From positions 1 to 16,841 of the forward strand of contig CAKMOY010000158.1 in the NCBI GenBank assembly GCA_927911235.1: a stretch of DNA of 16,841 bases, in the 5' to 3' direction. Within the stretch, counting starts at the first letter, position 1. Every line of letters starts with the position of its first letter. The notes under the pieces were generated by a model. The model was not told where the DNA came from. It made no database searches and worked only from the letters and a program-made list of their open reading frames with translations. This document shows positions 1 through 8,309 of this stretch, piece after piece. This DNA is from an uncultured Moraxella sp. Its GTDB lineage: Bacteria > Pseudomonadota > Gammaproteobacteria > Pseudomonadales > Moraxellaceae. The translations under genes and the position numbers were made by a program.

Positions 1-57
1 ATATCAGAAGATTGGCTAACAGGTACAAGTAAAATGGTTGTCATTGTTTTTCCTTAA
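1..57 (+). CDS. 3' end of an unidentified gene (cut by window edge)
   Basis: An open frame runs in from the window edge and ends at TAA 55-57. The visible 18 residues end in KMVVIVFP. Nothing in this stub identifies the family. It converges on ackA, whose terminator lies about 30 bases further on. The frame could also be chance, since only 19 codons are visible. Confidence 0.35.
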   Translation: MSEDWLTGTSKMVVIVFP

Positions 58-88
58 AAAATTCAATTATTACAAAAAATATGATTTT

Positions 89-128
89 AAAAAAAGACAA
101 AACCGTTTGCACAAAATCAAACGGTTTT
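89..128 (-). terminator. Rho-independent terminator of ackA
   Basis: On the minus strand an 11-bp perfect stem (arms 118-128 and 99-109, aaaaccgtttg/caaacggtttt) with an 8-base loop is followed by a run of seven T (A89-95 on the plus strand). It starts eight bases past the ackA stop codon. The run of A before the stem on this strand gives little termination for plus-strand transcripts, though the plus-strand side also ends in gttttgg. Confidence 0.88.
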
Positions 129-135
129 GGTTAAA

Positions 136-1312
136 TTATAGACCTAAAACTTGTTTGGTTTCTTTGGCAATTTGGAATTCTTCATCGGTTGGAATGACCC
201 AAACTTGCAAACGGCTAGATTTGGTATGAATTGCACCTTCTGCACCGCGTACCAAACGTTGGTTTTCGTTATCATCAATTTCAATGCCAAAGTGTGGCAA
301 ATTTGCCAAGATTTTTTTCACGCACAGATGAACTGTTTTCACCGATACCGCCTGTGAACACAATGCCTGTAAAGGTTGGCAATGCACAGCTGAGTGATGC
401 GATGTAACGAGCGACTTTGTAGCAGAAAATCTCAATGGCAAGTTTTGCGTCTGCATTGCCTTCACTGCTGGCTTGGTCAATGGTACGCATATCGCTAGAA
501 ATTCCAGAAATGCCCAATAGACCACTTCTTTTATTTAAAATTGTATCAATCTCATCTAAAGAATAGCCCAATGTACGGTGCAAATGAATGTGCAAACTTG
601 GGTCGACATCACCGCTACGAGTTCCCATTGGCACGCCTTCAAGCGGGGTCAAGCCCATCGTGGTATCCAAACTTTTGCCATCAAAAACCGCAGTTAATGA
701 GCTACCATTGCCTAAGTGAGCTGTTACCCAACCATCTTGTGAGCCTGTATTGGCAAGGTTTGTCGCACGGTTGCTGACATAATTATGGCTAGCACCGTGA
801 AAACCATAACGACGGATACGGTGCTCTTCGTAAAATTCTTTTGGAATGGCATAACGATAAGCTTTTTCAGGCATAGTTTGGTGAAATGCGGTATCAAAAA
901 CCACCACATTTGGCAAATCTGGATACATATTTTTGACCGCTTCAATACCTAAGGCATTGGCAGGGTTGTGCAGTGGAGCTAAAATTTTTAAACGTTTAAC
1001 TTCTGTTAATACATTGTCATCAACCAACACCGCTTCAGAAAATTGACGACCCCCATGCACCACACGATGTCCAACCGCCCTTGGTTTGTATTCTGACAAC
1101 AAGTTTAAAATCTTTTGTAACGCCCATTGATGGGTTGCACCTGCAAGCGAAATTTCCACTTTTTCGCCATTGATATCTTGGTGCTTGATACGAGCGGTAT
1201 CCAGACCTAAGTTTTCGGCAAGTCCTTGCACACGCCCTTCGCTATCATCACCAAGCAACGCATATTTAATTGATGATGAGCCACAGTTTAAAACCAAAAT
1301 TGGGTTTTTCAT
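136..1312 (-). CDS. ackA: Acetate kinase, interrupted by one single-base frameshift
   Basis: Acetate kinase makes acetyl phosphate from acetate and ATP, or the reverse reaction with ATP synthesis, in the cytoplasm; it is normally paired with phosphotransacetylase. The N-terminus has LNCGSSSIKY (residues 8-17). HRVVHGG (82-88), VFDTAFHQTMP (138-148, with the catalytic Asp at 140), YGFHGASH (169-176), HLGNGSSL and FTGGIGENSS follow in the family order. The reading frame breaks after SSSVREK: the 7-T run at 312-318 (A on the coding strand) has one base too many. Dropping one gives SVREKILANLPHFGIEID and a continuous product of about 391 residues ending KQVLGL, close to the usual 400. The start ATG (1310-1312) has AAGGT 8-12 bases upstream. 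No pta lies beside it. A terminator follows the stop. The product is certain; the frameshift is probably a sequencing error. Confidence 0.95.
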
Positions 1313-1526
1313 AGTAAAGTACCTTTGTTGAGTGAAATATATCCGTATTCATTTCATCAAAGATTTTGCCAAAATTTGACTAAAAAATCAACAAAATATC
1401 GTATTTTTTTTCAAAAATTATTTTAACCCAAATCATGGTAAACAGCCATTACAATTTATAAAAAAAATTATATGATAAAAAATAAAAAAATCAAAATAAA
1501 ATGGTTATAAAATAAAGTGGTTAAAT

Positions 1527-1556
1527 TTAACAAAATTCATGGCAATGTGCTAAAAT
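1527..1556 (+). promoter_or_regulatory. Candidate sigma-70 promoter of gloB
   Basis: TTAACA (1527-1532) and TAAAAT (1551-1556) lie 18 bases apart, each one mismatch from consensus. This predicts a transcript start about 30 bases before the gloB ATG. The rest of the 283-base ackA-gloB divergent gap is very AT-rich. I could not pick a convincing ackA promoter in it. Confidence 0.5.
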
Positions 1557-1595
1557 GACTGATAAAACAACCTTAAATAACGCAAAGAGAAACTT

Positions 1596-2396
1596 ATGTC
1601 AATCCACATTCAGCCGATTTCTGCTTTTAGCGATAATTACATTTGGTTAATTATCAATAACGACAAAAAACAAGCCATTGCCATAGACACAGGCGACAGC
1701 GAACCTGTATTAAACTTTTTAAAAAACAATAACTTAGAATTAATCAACGTTTGGATAACGCACCACCACAACGACCATATTGGCGGTGTTGATGAATTGG
1801 TAAAACATTTTCCAAACGTGCAAGTTTTTGCTCATCAAAATCATGGTTTAAATCATCTTGCTAAAAATTTAACGTTAATTGATGAAAATGATAATTTAAC
1901 CGCTTGGCAATATTCGGCAAAAGTTTGGCAAACTTTTGGACATACTGACAGCCATTTGAGTTTTTTGTTAAATGTTGATAAAAAAATTCACGTTTTTTGT
2001 GGTGATACGCTATTTAGCGGTGGTTGTGGGCGAGTATTTACAGGTACGATTGAGCAATTGTTTGATAGTTTTTCACGTTTTAATACGCTTAATGAACAAA
2101 CTTTATTTTACCCTGCTCATGAATATACGTTATCTAATCTAAAATTCGCTCAAGTGATTGAACCAAATAACGAAAATATTCGCCAAAAAATCCAAACGTG
2201 CGAGCAATTACGAGCAAATAATTTACCGACTTTGCCAACGACTTTAGCCGATGAACGTTTAATCAATCCATTTTTACGAGCGGTGATTGAACCAAGCGAT
2301 GAAATGATTGAACAAGTTAAAAGTAGAATTGATTTGGCAAATTATGATAAATTAACCGTATTTACTAAATTAAGAGAATTGAGAAATAGTTTTTAA
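1596..2396 (+). CDS. gloB: Hydroxyacylglutathione hydrolase (glyoxalase II)
   Basis: Hydrolyses S-D-lactoylglutathione to D-lactate and glutathione, the second step of cytosolic methylglyoxal detoxification. The metallo-beta-lactamase fold signature THHHNDH is at residues 55-61. The other metal ligands are visible as GHT (His116), FCGDTLF (Asp137) and PAHEYT (His175). The GGCGRVFTGT segment around 142-151 is typical of GloB and separates it from other metallo-hydrolases. The C-terminal half carries the substrate-binding domain and ends TKLRELRNSF, the usual GloB ending. Length is 266 residues, slightly above the usual 250-260. It is transcribed away from ackA from a likely own promoter. The gene is richer in A/T and in AAA/TTA codons than its neighbours but is intact. 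Confidence 0.94.
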   Translation: MSIHIQPISAFSDNYIWLIINNDKKQAIAIDTGDSEPVLNFLKNNNLELINVWITHHHNDHIGGVDELVKHFPNVQVFAHQNHGLNHLAKNLTLIDENDNLTAWQYSAKVWQTFGHTDSHLSFLLNVDKKIHVFCGDTLFSGGCGRVFTGTIEQLFDSFSRFNTLNEQTLFYPAHEYTLSNLKFAQVIEPNNENIRQKIQTCEQLRANNLPTLPTTLADERLINPFLRAVIEPSDEMIEQVKSRIDLANYDKLTVFTKLRELRNSF

Positions 2397-2414
2397 TTTT
2401 ACCAAAAAATGTAG

Positions 2415-2433
2415 GGGCGTATTGCATACGCCC
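2415..2433. repeat. Short GC-rich palindrome between gloB and the Uma2 gene
   Basis: gggcgtat-tgc-atacgccc is a perfect 8-bp stem with a 3-base loop, preceded by tgtag and followed by aattta. It stands out as GC-rich in an AT-rich gap 18 bases after the gloB stop. It resembles dispersed REP-like palindromes seen in many bacteria; only one copy is in this window. It could also act as a weak terminator, but there is no proper T run. Confidence 0.5.
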
Positions 2434-2483
2434 AATTTATTGAATTAAATACAATTTTTATATTTTAACAAAAGGAACACACA

Positions 2484-3068
2484 ATGACATTAATCACCAG
2501 TTTTGACCAATTAGACCTAACAAAAGAATACACTTATGCCGACTATTTAAAATGGCAATTTCAAGAAAAAGTGGAATTGATAAAAGGCAAAATCCTTGCT
2601 ATGTCGCCTGCTCCGACCCGTTTTCATCAAGATATTGCGGTTAAAATGACAGCAAAATGGTATGATTTTTTAAACAATCACCCCTGCAAAGTCTATACTG
2701 CACCGTTTTATGTGCGACTGCCTGTGGCGAGTAAAGGCAAGGCGGATACGGTGGTTCAGCCAGATTTGTGCGTGATTTGTGATTTGTCAAAACTTGATGA
2801 TGCAGGGTGTGACGGTACGCCAGAGCTGATTGTGGAGATTTTATCTAAAGGTAATAGCAAGCGAGAAATGGATATTAAATTTCAGCTTTACCAAGAAGCA
2901 GGTGTGCAGGAATATTGGATAATTGACCCATTACGCCAAATGGTGTTGTTATACACGCTACAAGACGGCAAGTTGGTAACAGGTCGTCCGCTGTTGGAAG
3001 ATGATACGGTTACGTCAAGTTTGTTTCCAGAGTTTTCGGTGAGTGTGGCGGATATTTTTGCTCAATAG
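2484..3068 (+). CDS. Uma2-family (DUF820) endonuclease-like protein
   Basis: The sequence matches the Uma2/DUF820 family, which has a PD-(D/E)XK nuclease-like fold. Visible family features are YLKWQFQEKVELIKGKI (Glu31), the VQPDLCVI segment (Asp94), PELIVEILS (Glu118) and the following K-x-QLYQEAGVQEYWIIDP (Lys132 onward). These acidic and Lys positions are the presumed catalytic set. Length is 194 residues, normal for the family. AAGGA (2472-2476) is seven bases before the ATG. The family is common in cyanobacteria and scattered elsewhere; its biological role is not established, and no partner nuclease, methylase or transposase is adjacent. It ends nine bases before yejB, so the two are probably co-transcribed. 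Confidence 0.85.
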   Translation: MTLITSFDQLDLTKEYTYADYLKWQFQEKVELIKGKILAMSPAPTRFHQDIAVKMTAKWYDFLNNHPCKVYTAPFYVRLPVASKGKADTVVQPDLCVICDLSKLDDAGCDGTPELIVEILSKGNSKREMDIKFQLYQEAGVQEYWIIDPLRQMVLLYTLQDGKLVTGRPLLEDDTVTSSLFPEFSVSVADIFAQ

Positions 3069-3077
3069 AGAAAATGT

Positions 3078-4130
3078 ATGTATAAATATATTATTAAACG
3101 ACTTTTGTTAATTATTCCAACTTTGTTTTTGATTTTATTAACAAATTTTGCCATTATTCAATCCGCCCCCGGTGGGCCTGTGGAACAAAAAATCGCCCAA
3201 ATTGAACAAGAGCAAAAACAAGGTGCAATGGAATCCAAAGTTACGCCAACGCAGAATTATCAAGGTAGTCGTGGCTTGTCGCCTGATATGGTAGAAGCGA
3301 TTAAAAAACAATACGGCTTTGACAAATCCGCTCCAGAGCGTTTTTGGCTGATGCTCACCAATTATGCCAAATTGGACTTTGGTGAGTCGTTTTTTAAAGG
3401 CAAAAAAGTTACCGATTTAATTTTGGAAAAAATGCCTGTGTCTATCTCGCTTGGGCTGTGGAGTACTTTACTGATTTATCTAATAGCTATTCCGCTCGGC
3501 ATTTATAAAGCCATTCATCACAATTCGTTGGCGGACAAAACCACCGCTTTTATTCTTGCGGTCAGTTATGCTGTGCCTGTGTTTATTTTGGCGATTTTGC
3601 TGTTGGTGCTGTTTGCAGGTGGTGAGTATTGGCAGATTTTTCCATTGCAAGGCTTGGTAAGTGAAAATTTTGACAAACTTTCTACTTTTGGCAAAATCAA
3701 AGATTATTTTTGGCATTTGGCGTTGCCTTTAACAGCGAGTACAATTGGCGGTTTTGCAGGGCTTGCGTATTTAACCAAATTTAGCTTTTTGGAAGAATTA
3801 AACAAACAATACGTTTTGACCGCTCGTAGCAAGGGTTTAAGCGAAAATCGTGTGTTGTACGGTCATGTGTTTCGTAACGCCATGCTGATTATCATCGCAG
3901 GGATTCCGTCTGCGGTGGTGGGGATATTTTTTGCGGGGAATTTTTTGATTGAGATTATTTTTAATCTTGACGGTCTTGGCAGGCTTGGTTTTGAAGCGAC
4001 ACAACAGCGAGATTATCCTGTGATTTTTGGCACGTTGTTTATGTTTACGCTTGTGGGATTAGTGTTGCAATTAATCAGTGATATTAGCTATCATTTGATT
4101 GACCCAAGAATTGATTTTGAAAGTCGTTAA
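3078..4130 (+). CDS. yejB: ABC transporter permease, YejB type (peptide/microcin C uptake)
   Basis: Inner-membrane permease of the binding-protein-dependent peptide family. The start (MYKYIIKRLLLIIPTL), IQSAPGGPVEQ (27-37), the YQGSRGLSP insert (61-69), the YGFDKSAPERFW stretch and the ending LIDPRIDFESR are all strongly YejB-like rather than DppB/OppB-like. About six membrane segments are visible near 9-29, 120-142, 157-180, 214-233, 268-293 and 316-338. The loop that contacts the ATPase is around 239-269 (QYVLTARSKGLSENRVL). Length is 350 residues, normal for YejB. In enterobacteria YejA (binding protein), YejE (second permease) and YejF (ATPase) are encoded alongside; none is here, and the next gene is ilvB after a 357-base gap. 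ATG 3078 is chosen; no strong ribosome site is seen, so coupling to the upstream gene is possible. Confidence 0.9.
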   Translation: MYKYIIKRLLLIIPTLFLILLTNFAIIQSAPGGPVEQKIAQIEQEQKQGAMESKVTPTQNYQGSRGLSPDMVEAIKKQYGFDKSAPERFWLMLTNYAKLDFGESFFKGKKVTDLILEKMPVSISLGLWSTLLIYLIAIPLGIYKAIHHNSLADKTTAFILAVSYAVPVFILAILLLVLFAGGEYWQIFPLQGLVSENFDKLSTFGKIKDYFWHLALPLTASTIGGFAGLAYLTKFSFLEELNKQYVLTARSKGLSENRVLYGHVFRNAMLIIIAGIPSAVVGIFFAGNFLIEIIFNLDGLGRLGFEATQQRDYPVIFGTLFMFTLVGLVLQLISDISYHLIDPRIDFESR

Positions 4131-4487
4131 AATTTTTAAAAATTATTAATAAAAAAAGTTATCCGTAGTCTAGTTATTTTTTTCTTGACTTTCAAGCAAA
4201 AAAGCACGATGATAATGGCACTACTTAGTCAATAACAAAAAATTACCGTTTTTTGTTATTGGGTGATTTATTCGGTTATCAAAATAATATCACCCTTGTT
4301 ATTAATAATTTATGTTATTAATGTTTGACTTATCGGTTAGCAATGACAATTAAGTAAGTTTCTTTTTATTTATTGATAGTTTTTATATTGATAAACAAAT
4401 CAACAACTTATCTGTTCTGCTAACCTTATTATGTAATGATTTTTTAATCAAACAATCTATCTAAAACAGATAAAAAAGGTGAAGATA
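4131..4487 (+). promoter_or_regulatory. Long leader region ahead of ilvB
   Basis: This 357-base non-coding stretch holds two TTGACT boxes (4185-4190 and 4325-4330), each with a poor -10-like hexamer 17 bases on (GATGAT, AATTAA). It also holds a 12-bp perfect inverted repeat (4231-4260), a 7-bp inverted repeat (4261-4267 with 4289-4295) and a long-range pair ggttagca/tgctaacc (4335-4342 with 4418-4425). Two short ORFs are possible: 4209-4235 (MIMALLSQ) and 4312-4353 (MLLMFDLSVSNDN), both with Leu codons. This arrangement is what one would expect of a leader controlled by branched-chain amino acids, but neither ORF has a clear ribosome site, so the function is inferred. Confidence 0.45.
4231..4260. 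repeat. 12-bp inverted repeat in the ilvB leader
   Basis: Arms aataacaaaaaa (4231-4242) and ttttttgttatt (4249-4260) are perfectly complementary around ttaccg. The stem is almost entirely A-T. On the plus strand no T run follows (gggtgat comes next), so it is not a textbook terminator. The first arm overlaps the stop codon of the possible leader peptide at 4209-4235. Confidence 0.6.
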
Positions 4488-6311
4488 GTGGTACAGACAA
4501 CTCAATCCCCAAATATGACAGGCGAAAATCAGTCTGCTGATGCTGCTCCTAATTTTGATAAAAAAACCCAAATTGCCAGTGAAGGCGTGCCTGTGATGAT
4601 GTCAGGTGCTGAAATGTTGGTTCAAGCCTTGATTGACGAAGGTGTTGAATATATTTTTGGTTATCCGGGTGGGGCGGTTTTACATATTTATGATGCCTTA
4701 TTTAAACAAGATAAAATTGAACATATTTTAGTCCGTCATGAGCAAGCCGCAGGACACATGGCAGATGCTTATAGCCGTGTAACAGGTAAAACAGGCGTGG
4801 TGCTTGCCACATCAGGGCCAGGGGCAACCAATACGGTAACAGCAATTGCTACCGCCTTTATGGACTCAATTCCGATGGTGGTATTGTCAGGTCAAGTCCC
4901 TGCAAGTCTAATCGGTGATGATGCGTTCCAAGAAACGGACATGGTCGGCGTTTCTCGTCCGATTGTCAAACACAGTTTTCAGGTGCGTCATGCCAGCGAA
5001 ATCCCAACCATTATCCGCAAAGCCTTTTATATTGCAAGCTCTGGTCGCCCAGGCCCTGTTGTGATTGATATTCCAAAAGACAAAACAGCCCCGAACGAAA
5101 AATTTGAATACCATTTTCCAGAGTCGGTCAGTTTGCGTTCATATCAACCATCAATCAAAGGTCATGCAGGGCAAATCCGCAAAGCCGTTGAATTGTTGTT
5201 ATCTGCAAAACGTCCTGTCCTTTACGCTGGCGGTGGTGTCGTTGCCAGTAATGCCAGCGAAGAGTTGCGTGAGTTGGCACACCGTTTAAATTTACCTGTT
5301 ACCAATACATTGATGGGTTTGGGTGCATTTTCAGGGACTGACCGTCAATTTATCGGTATGCTTGGTATGCACGGCACGTATGAAGCCAACTTAACCATGC
5401 ACAATGCCGATGTGATTTTGGCGGTGGGTGCAAGATTTGACGACCGTGTTACCAATAATGTGCAAAAATTTTGTCCAAATGCCAAAATTATTCATATTGA
5501 TATTGACCCAACGTCTATTTCAAAAACCATTAGCGTTAATATTCCGATTGTGGGCGATGTGAAAAATGTCTTAACAGAAATGTTAGCCATTTTAAAGGAA
5601 ACGGATAAGACCCTTGACCAACCTGCCTTACATGATTGGTGGTCGCAAATTAACGAATGGCGTAAACGTCATGGCTTGCGTTATGACAAAGACGACAGTC
5701 AGGGCATGAAACCACAACACGTTGTTGAGCGTTTGTACGAATTGACCAATGGCAAAGCCATTATCACGTCAGACGTGGGACAACATCAAATGTTCGCTGC
5801 TTTATATTACAAATATGATGAGCCACGCCAATGGTTAAATTCTGGCGGTCTAGGCACGATGGGCGTTGGCTTGCCGTATGCGATGGCAGCGAAATTGGCA
5901 AAACCCGAACGTGATGTCGTCTGTATCACAGGCGAAGGCTCAATTCAGATGAATATTCAAGAACTTTCAACTTGTTTACAATACAATTTGCCTGTGAAAA
6001 TTTTGAATTTAAATAACGCTCAACTTGGCATGGTAAAACAATGGCAAGATATGATTTATGAAGGTCGTCATTCACAATCATATATGAATTCGTTGCCTGA
6101 TTTTGTTAAACTTGCCGAGGCGTATGGACATGTTGGTATCAAAATTACCGACCCTGCCAAACTGGACGAGCAGTTGGCGTATGCCTTATCACTCAAAGAC
6201 AAATTGGTATTTATTGATGTGTTGGTGGATAAAAATGAACACGTTTATCCAATGCAAATTGCAGGGCAATCAATGCGAGATATGTGGTTAGCAAAAGGGG
6301 AGCGTTCATAA
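4488..6311 (+). CDS. ilvB: Acetolactate synthase, large (catalytic) subunit
   Basis: ThDP-dependent synthase that joins pyruvate to a second pyruvate or to 2-oxobutyrate, the first common step of valine, leucine and isoleucine synthesis. The catalytic Glu is in [13 protein letters not shown] (about residue 85). The FAD/central domain ([10 protein letters not shown]) and the ThDP/Mg site [14 protein letters not shown] (about 479-492) with LNLNN follow. Asp of the usual GDGS is Glu here, a variant I recall from Pseudomonas/Acinetobacter enzymes. Start choice: GTG at 4488 has AAAGG (4475-4479) eight bases upstream. GTG at 4479 would overlap that site, and ATG 4515 or ATG 4596 are alternatives. 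The product is 607 residues with about 35 extra polar residues before [11 protein letters not shown]. The TAA overlaps the ilvH ATG by one base, so the subunits are translationally coupled. Confidence 0.94.
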   Translation: MVQTTQSPNMTGENQSADAAPNFDKKTQIASEGVPVMMSGAEMLVQALIDEGVEYIFGYPGGAVLHIYDALFKQDKIEHILVRHEQAAGHMADAYSRVTGKTGVVLATSGPGATNTVTAIATAFMDSIPMVVLSGQVPASLIGDDAFQETDMVGVSRPIVKHSFQVRHASEIPTIIRKAFYIASSGRPGPVVIDIPKDKTAPNEKFEYHFPESVSLRSYQPSIKGHAGQIRKAVELLLSAKRPVLYAGGGVVASNASEELRELAHRLNLPVTNTLMGLGAFSGTDRQFIGMLGMHGTYEANLTMHNADVILAVGARFDDRVTNNVQKFCPNAKIIHIDIDPTSISKTISVNIPIVGDVKNVLTEMLAILKETDKTLDQPALHDWWSQINEWRKRHGLRYDKDDSQGMKPQHVVERLYELTNGKAIITSDVGQHQMFAALYYKYDEPRQWLNSGGLGTMGVGLPYAMAAKLAKPERDVVCITGEGSIQMNIQELSTCLQYNLPVKILNLNNAQLGMVKQWQDMIYEGRHSQSYMNSLPDFVKLAEAYGHVGIKITDPAKLDEQLAYALSLKDKLVFIDVLVDKNEHVYPMQIAGQSMRDMWLAKGERS

Positions 6312-6803
6312 TGAGACATTTAATTTCTGTTTTGATGGAAAATGAGTCAGGGGCATTATCACGGGTGGTTGGTTTATTTTCACAACGTGGTTATAATATT
6401 GAAACGCTGAACGTTGCTCCAACGGACGACCCAACGCTTTCTCGTTTGACTTTGACGACCAATGCCGATATTGATAAAATTGAACAAATTACCAAACAAT
6501 TGCATAAACTGATTGAAATTGTTAAAGTAATTGAGCTATCGGACAGTGTGCATCTTGAACGTGAACTGATGTTGATTAAAGTGCGTGCAACTGCCAACAA
6601 TCGTGAAGAAATTTATCGCAATGCGGATATTTTTTAGAGCACAAATCGTTGATGTTAGTGCCAATCTTTATACCATTCAGATTGTCGGTGATACGGCAAA
6701 ATTAGATGGTTTTATTGATGTGGTCGGTCGTGATAAAATTTTGGAAGTAGTGCGGTCTGGCGTTATCGGTATCGCTCGTGGTGAAAAGATTTTAGCGGTT
6801 TAA
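6311..6803 (+). CDS. ilvH: Acetolactate synthase small (regulatory) subunit, one frameshift
   Basis: Regulatory partner of IlvB that raises activity and confers valine feedback inhibition. The N-terminal ACT domain is clear: [16 protein letters not shown], then RVVGLFSQRGYNIETLNVAPT and LSRLTL (residues 1-55). The C-terminal domain reads FRAQIVDVSANLYTIQIVG and ends GIARGEKILAV. The frame breaks at the 6-T run 6630-6635: as written ADIF is followed by TAG. Removing one T gives ADIFRAQIVDVS and a 163-residue protein, the usual family length. ATG 6311 overlaps the ilvB stop (TAATG). The family assignment is secure; the break is more likely an assembly error than decay because both halves are fully conserved. 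The alternative name is ilvN. Confidence 0.93.
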
Positions 6804-6839
6804 AACATTTTTTGTTCAATAAATTAAAAAGGAATCTAA

Positions 6840-7022
6840 ATGTTAGCGATTGATTTACCCATGAATGTTGAAACAAGTATTGTTCAAATTGCCAAACAAC
6901 AAGGCGTAACTGCCGAATTTTTGGTGGGTAATATTGTCGCTAACTATGTGCAAGAAAATACGTTACAAGAAAAACCTTTTAATTTTGATTTGCCAACGAT
7001 TCAAATAATGGTGAACAAGTGA
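6840..7022 (+). CDS. Small unidentified protein between ilvH and ilvC, possibly ribbon-helix-helix-like
   Basis: I do not recognise this gene. AAGGA about seven bases before ATG 6840 supports real translation. The first 40 residues (MLAIDLPMNVETSIVQIAKQ, then GVTAEFLVGNIVANYVQ) have the strand-then-two-helices look of small CopG/RelB-type antitoxins, but the match is by eye only. As written it stops after 60 residues. A single extra A at caaat (7002-7006) would fuse it to the open frame that continues to 7126, giving about 95 residues (PTIQNNGEQVSEYIL across the joint). Given the other one-base errors in this window, a single frameshifted gene is at least as likely as two genes. Confidence 0.6.
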   Translation: MLAIDLPMNVETSIVQIAKQQGVTAEFLVGNIVANYVQENTLQEKPFNFDLPTIQIMVNK

Positions 7023-7126
7023 GTGAGTATATTTTGCATTATATTCGTTTAGAAGACAAAATAAAATTGGTTGAATTAAGTTATCATCCACCTTTTGAAT
7101 TACCCAGTTTAAATCGTTTAGATTAG
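7019..7126 (+). CDS. Short downstream ORF, likely the other part of the 6840 gene
   Basis: This frame starts at GTG 7019, overlapping the TGA of the previous ORF (GTGA), and encodes 35 residues: MSEYILHYIRLEDKIKLVEL followed by SYHPPFELPSLNRLD. The frame is actually open from 6989, before the GTG. It is either a coupled small gene or the C-terminal part of the 6840 ORF separated by a one-base loss. No known domain is recognised; the acidic/hydrophobic tail would suit a toxin-binding extension if the first part is an antitoxin, but no toxin gene is adjacent. Confidence 0.45.
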   Translation: MSEYILHYIRLEDKIKLVELSYHPPFELPSLNRLD

Positions 7127-7150
7127 TAATTTAAAAACTTTACCAAACCT

Positions 7151-7169
7151 TGCTAATCAATGATTAGCA
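7151..7169. repeat. Perfect 19-base palindrome upstream of ilvC
   Basis: tgctaatca-a-tgattagca is perfectly symmetric and ends 22 bases before the ilvC ATG. No T run follows, so it is unlikely to be a terminator. It could be an operator for a dimeric regulator or an RNA hairpin (8-bp stem, 3-base loop) near the ribosome site. The 11-mer accttgctaat that opens it recurs before the cold-shock gene at 9034-9044. Confidence 0.6.
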
Positions 7170-7191
7170 TTAACTTTAAGGAAAATCTCAT

Positions 7192-8215
<1,024 letters not shown>

Positions 8216-8241
8216 TTTTTCTTTGACAAATCAATCAAAAC

Positions 8242-8278
8242 AACCTTGTTAAACTCTAAAAAGTTTAACAAGGTTTTT
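8242..8278 (+). terminator. Rho-independent terminator of the ilv operon
   Basis: aaccttgttaaac (8242-8254) pairs perfectly with gtttaacaaggtt (8263-8275) around an 8-base loop, and T8274-8278 follow. It begins 27 bases after the ilvC stop, closing the ilvBHC unit. Confidence 0.93.
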
Positions 8279-8309
8279 GTGTTTTATCAAAATTAATGAA
8301 AATCATGTT

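Noticed and set aside
38..229. 63-residue plus-strand ORF at the left edge
   Set aside because: It overlaps the ackA terminator and the antisense of the ackA 3' end and has no family likeness.
2484..3068. Part of a restriction or defence island
   Set aside because: Only a single Uma2-like gene is present, with housekeeping genes on both sides and no methylase, helicase or mobile element.
4231..4260. Rho-independent terminator for yejB
   Set aside because: The stem is nearly all A-T, and gggtgat rather than a T run follows it.
6840..7126. Complete type II toxin-antitoxin module
   Set aside because: The two short frames probably belong to one protein, and no toxin-sized gene with a recognisable fold is adjacent.
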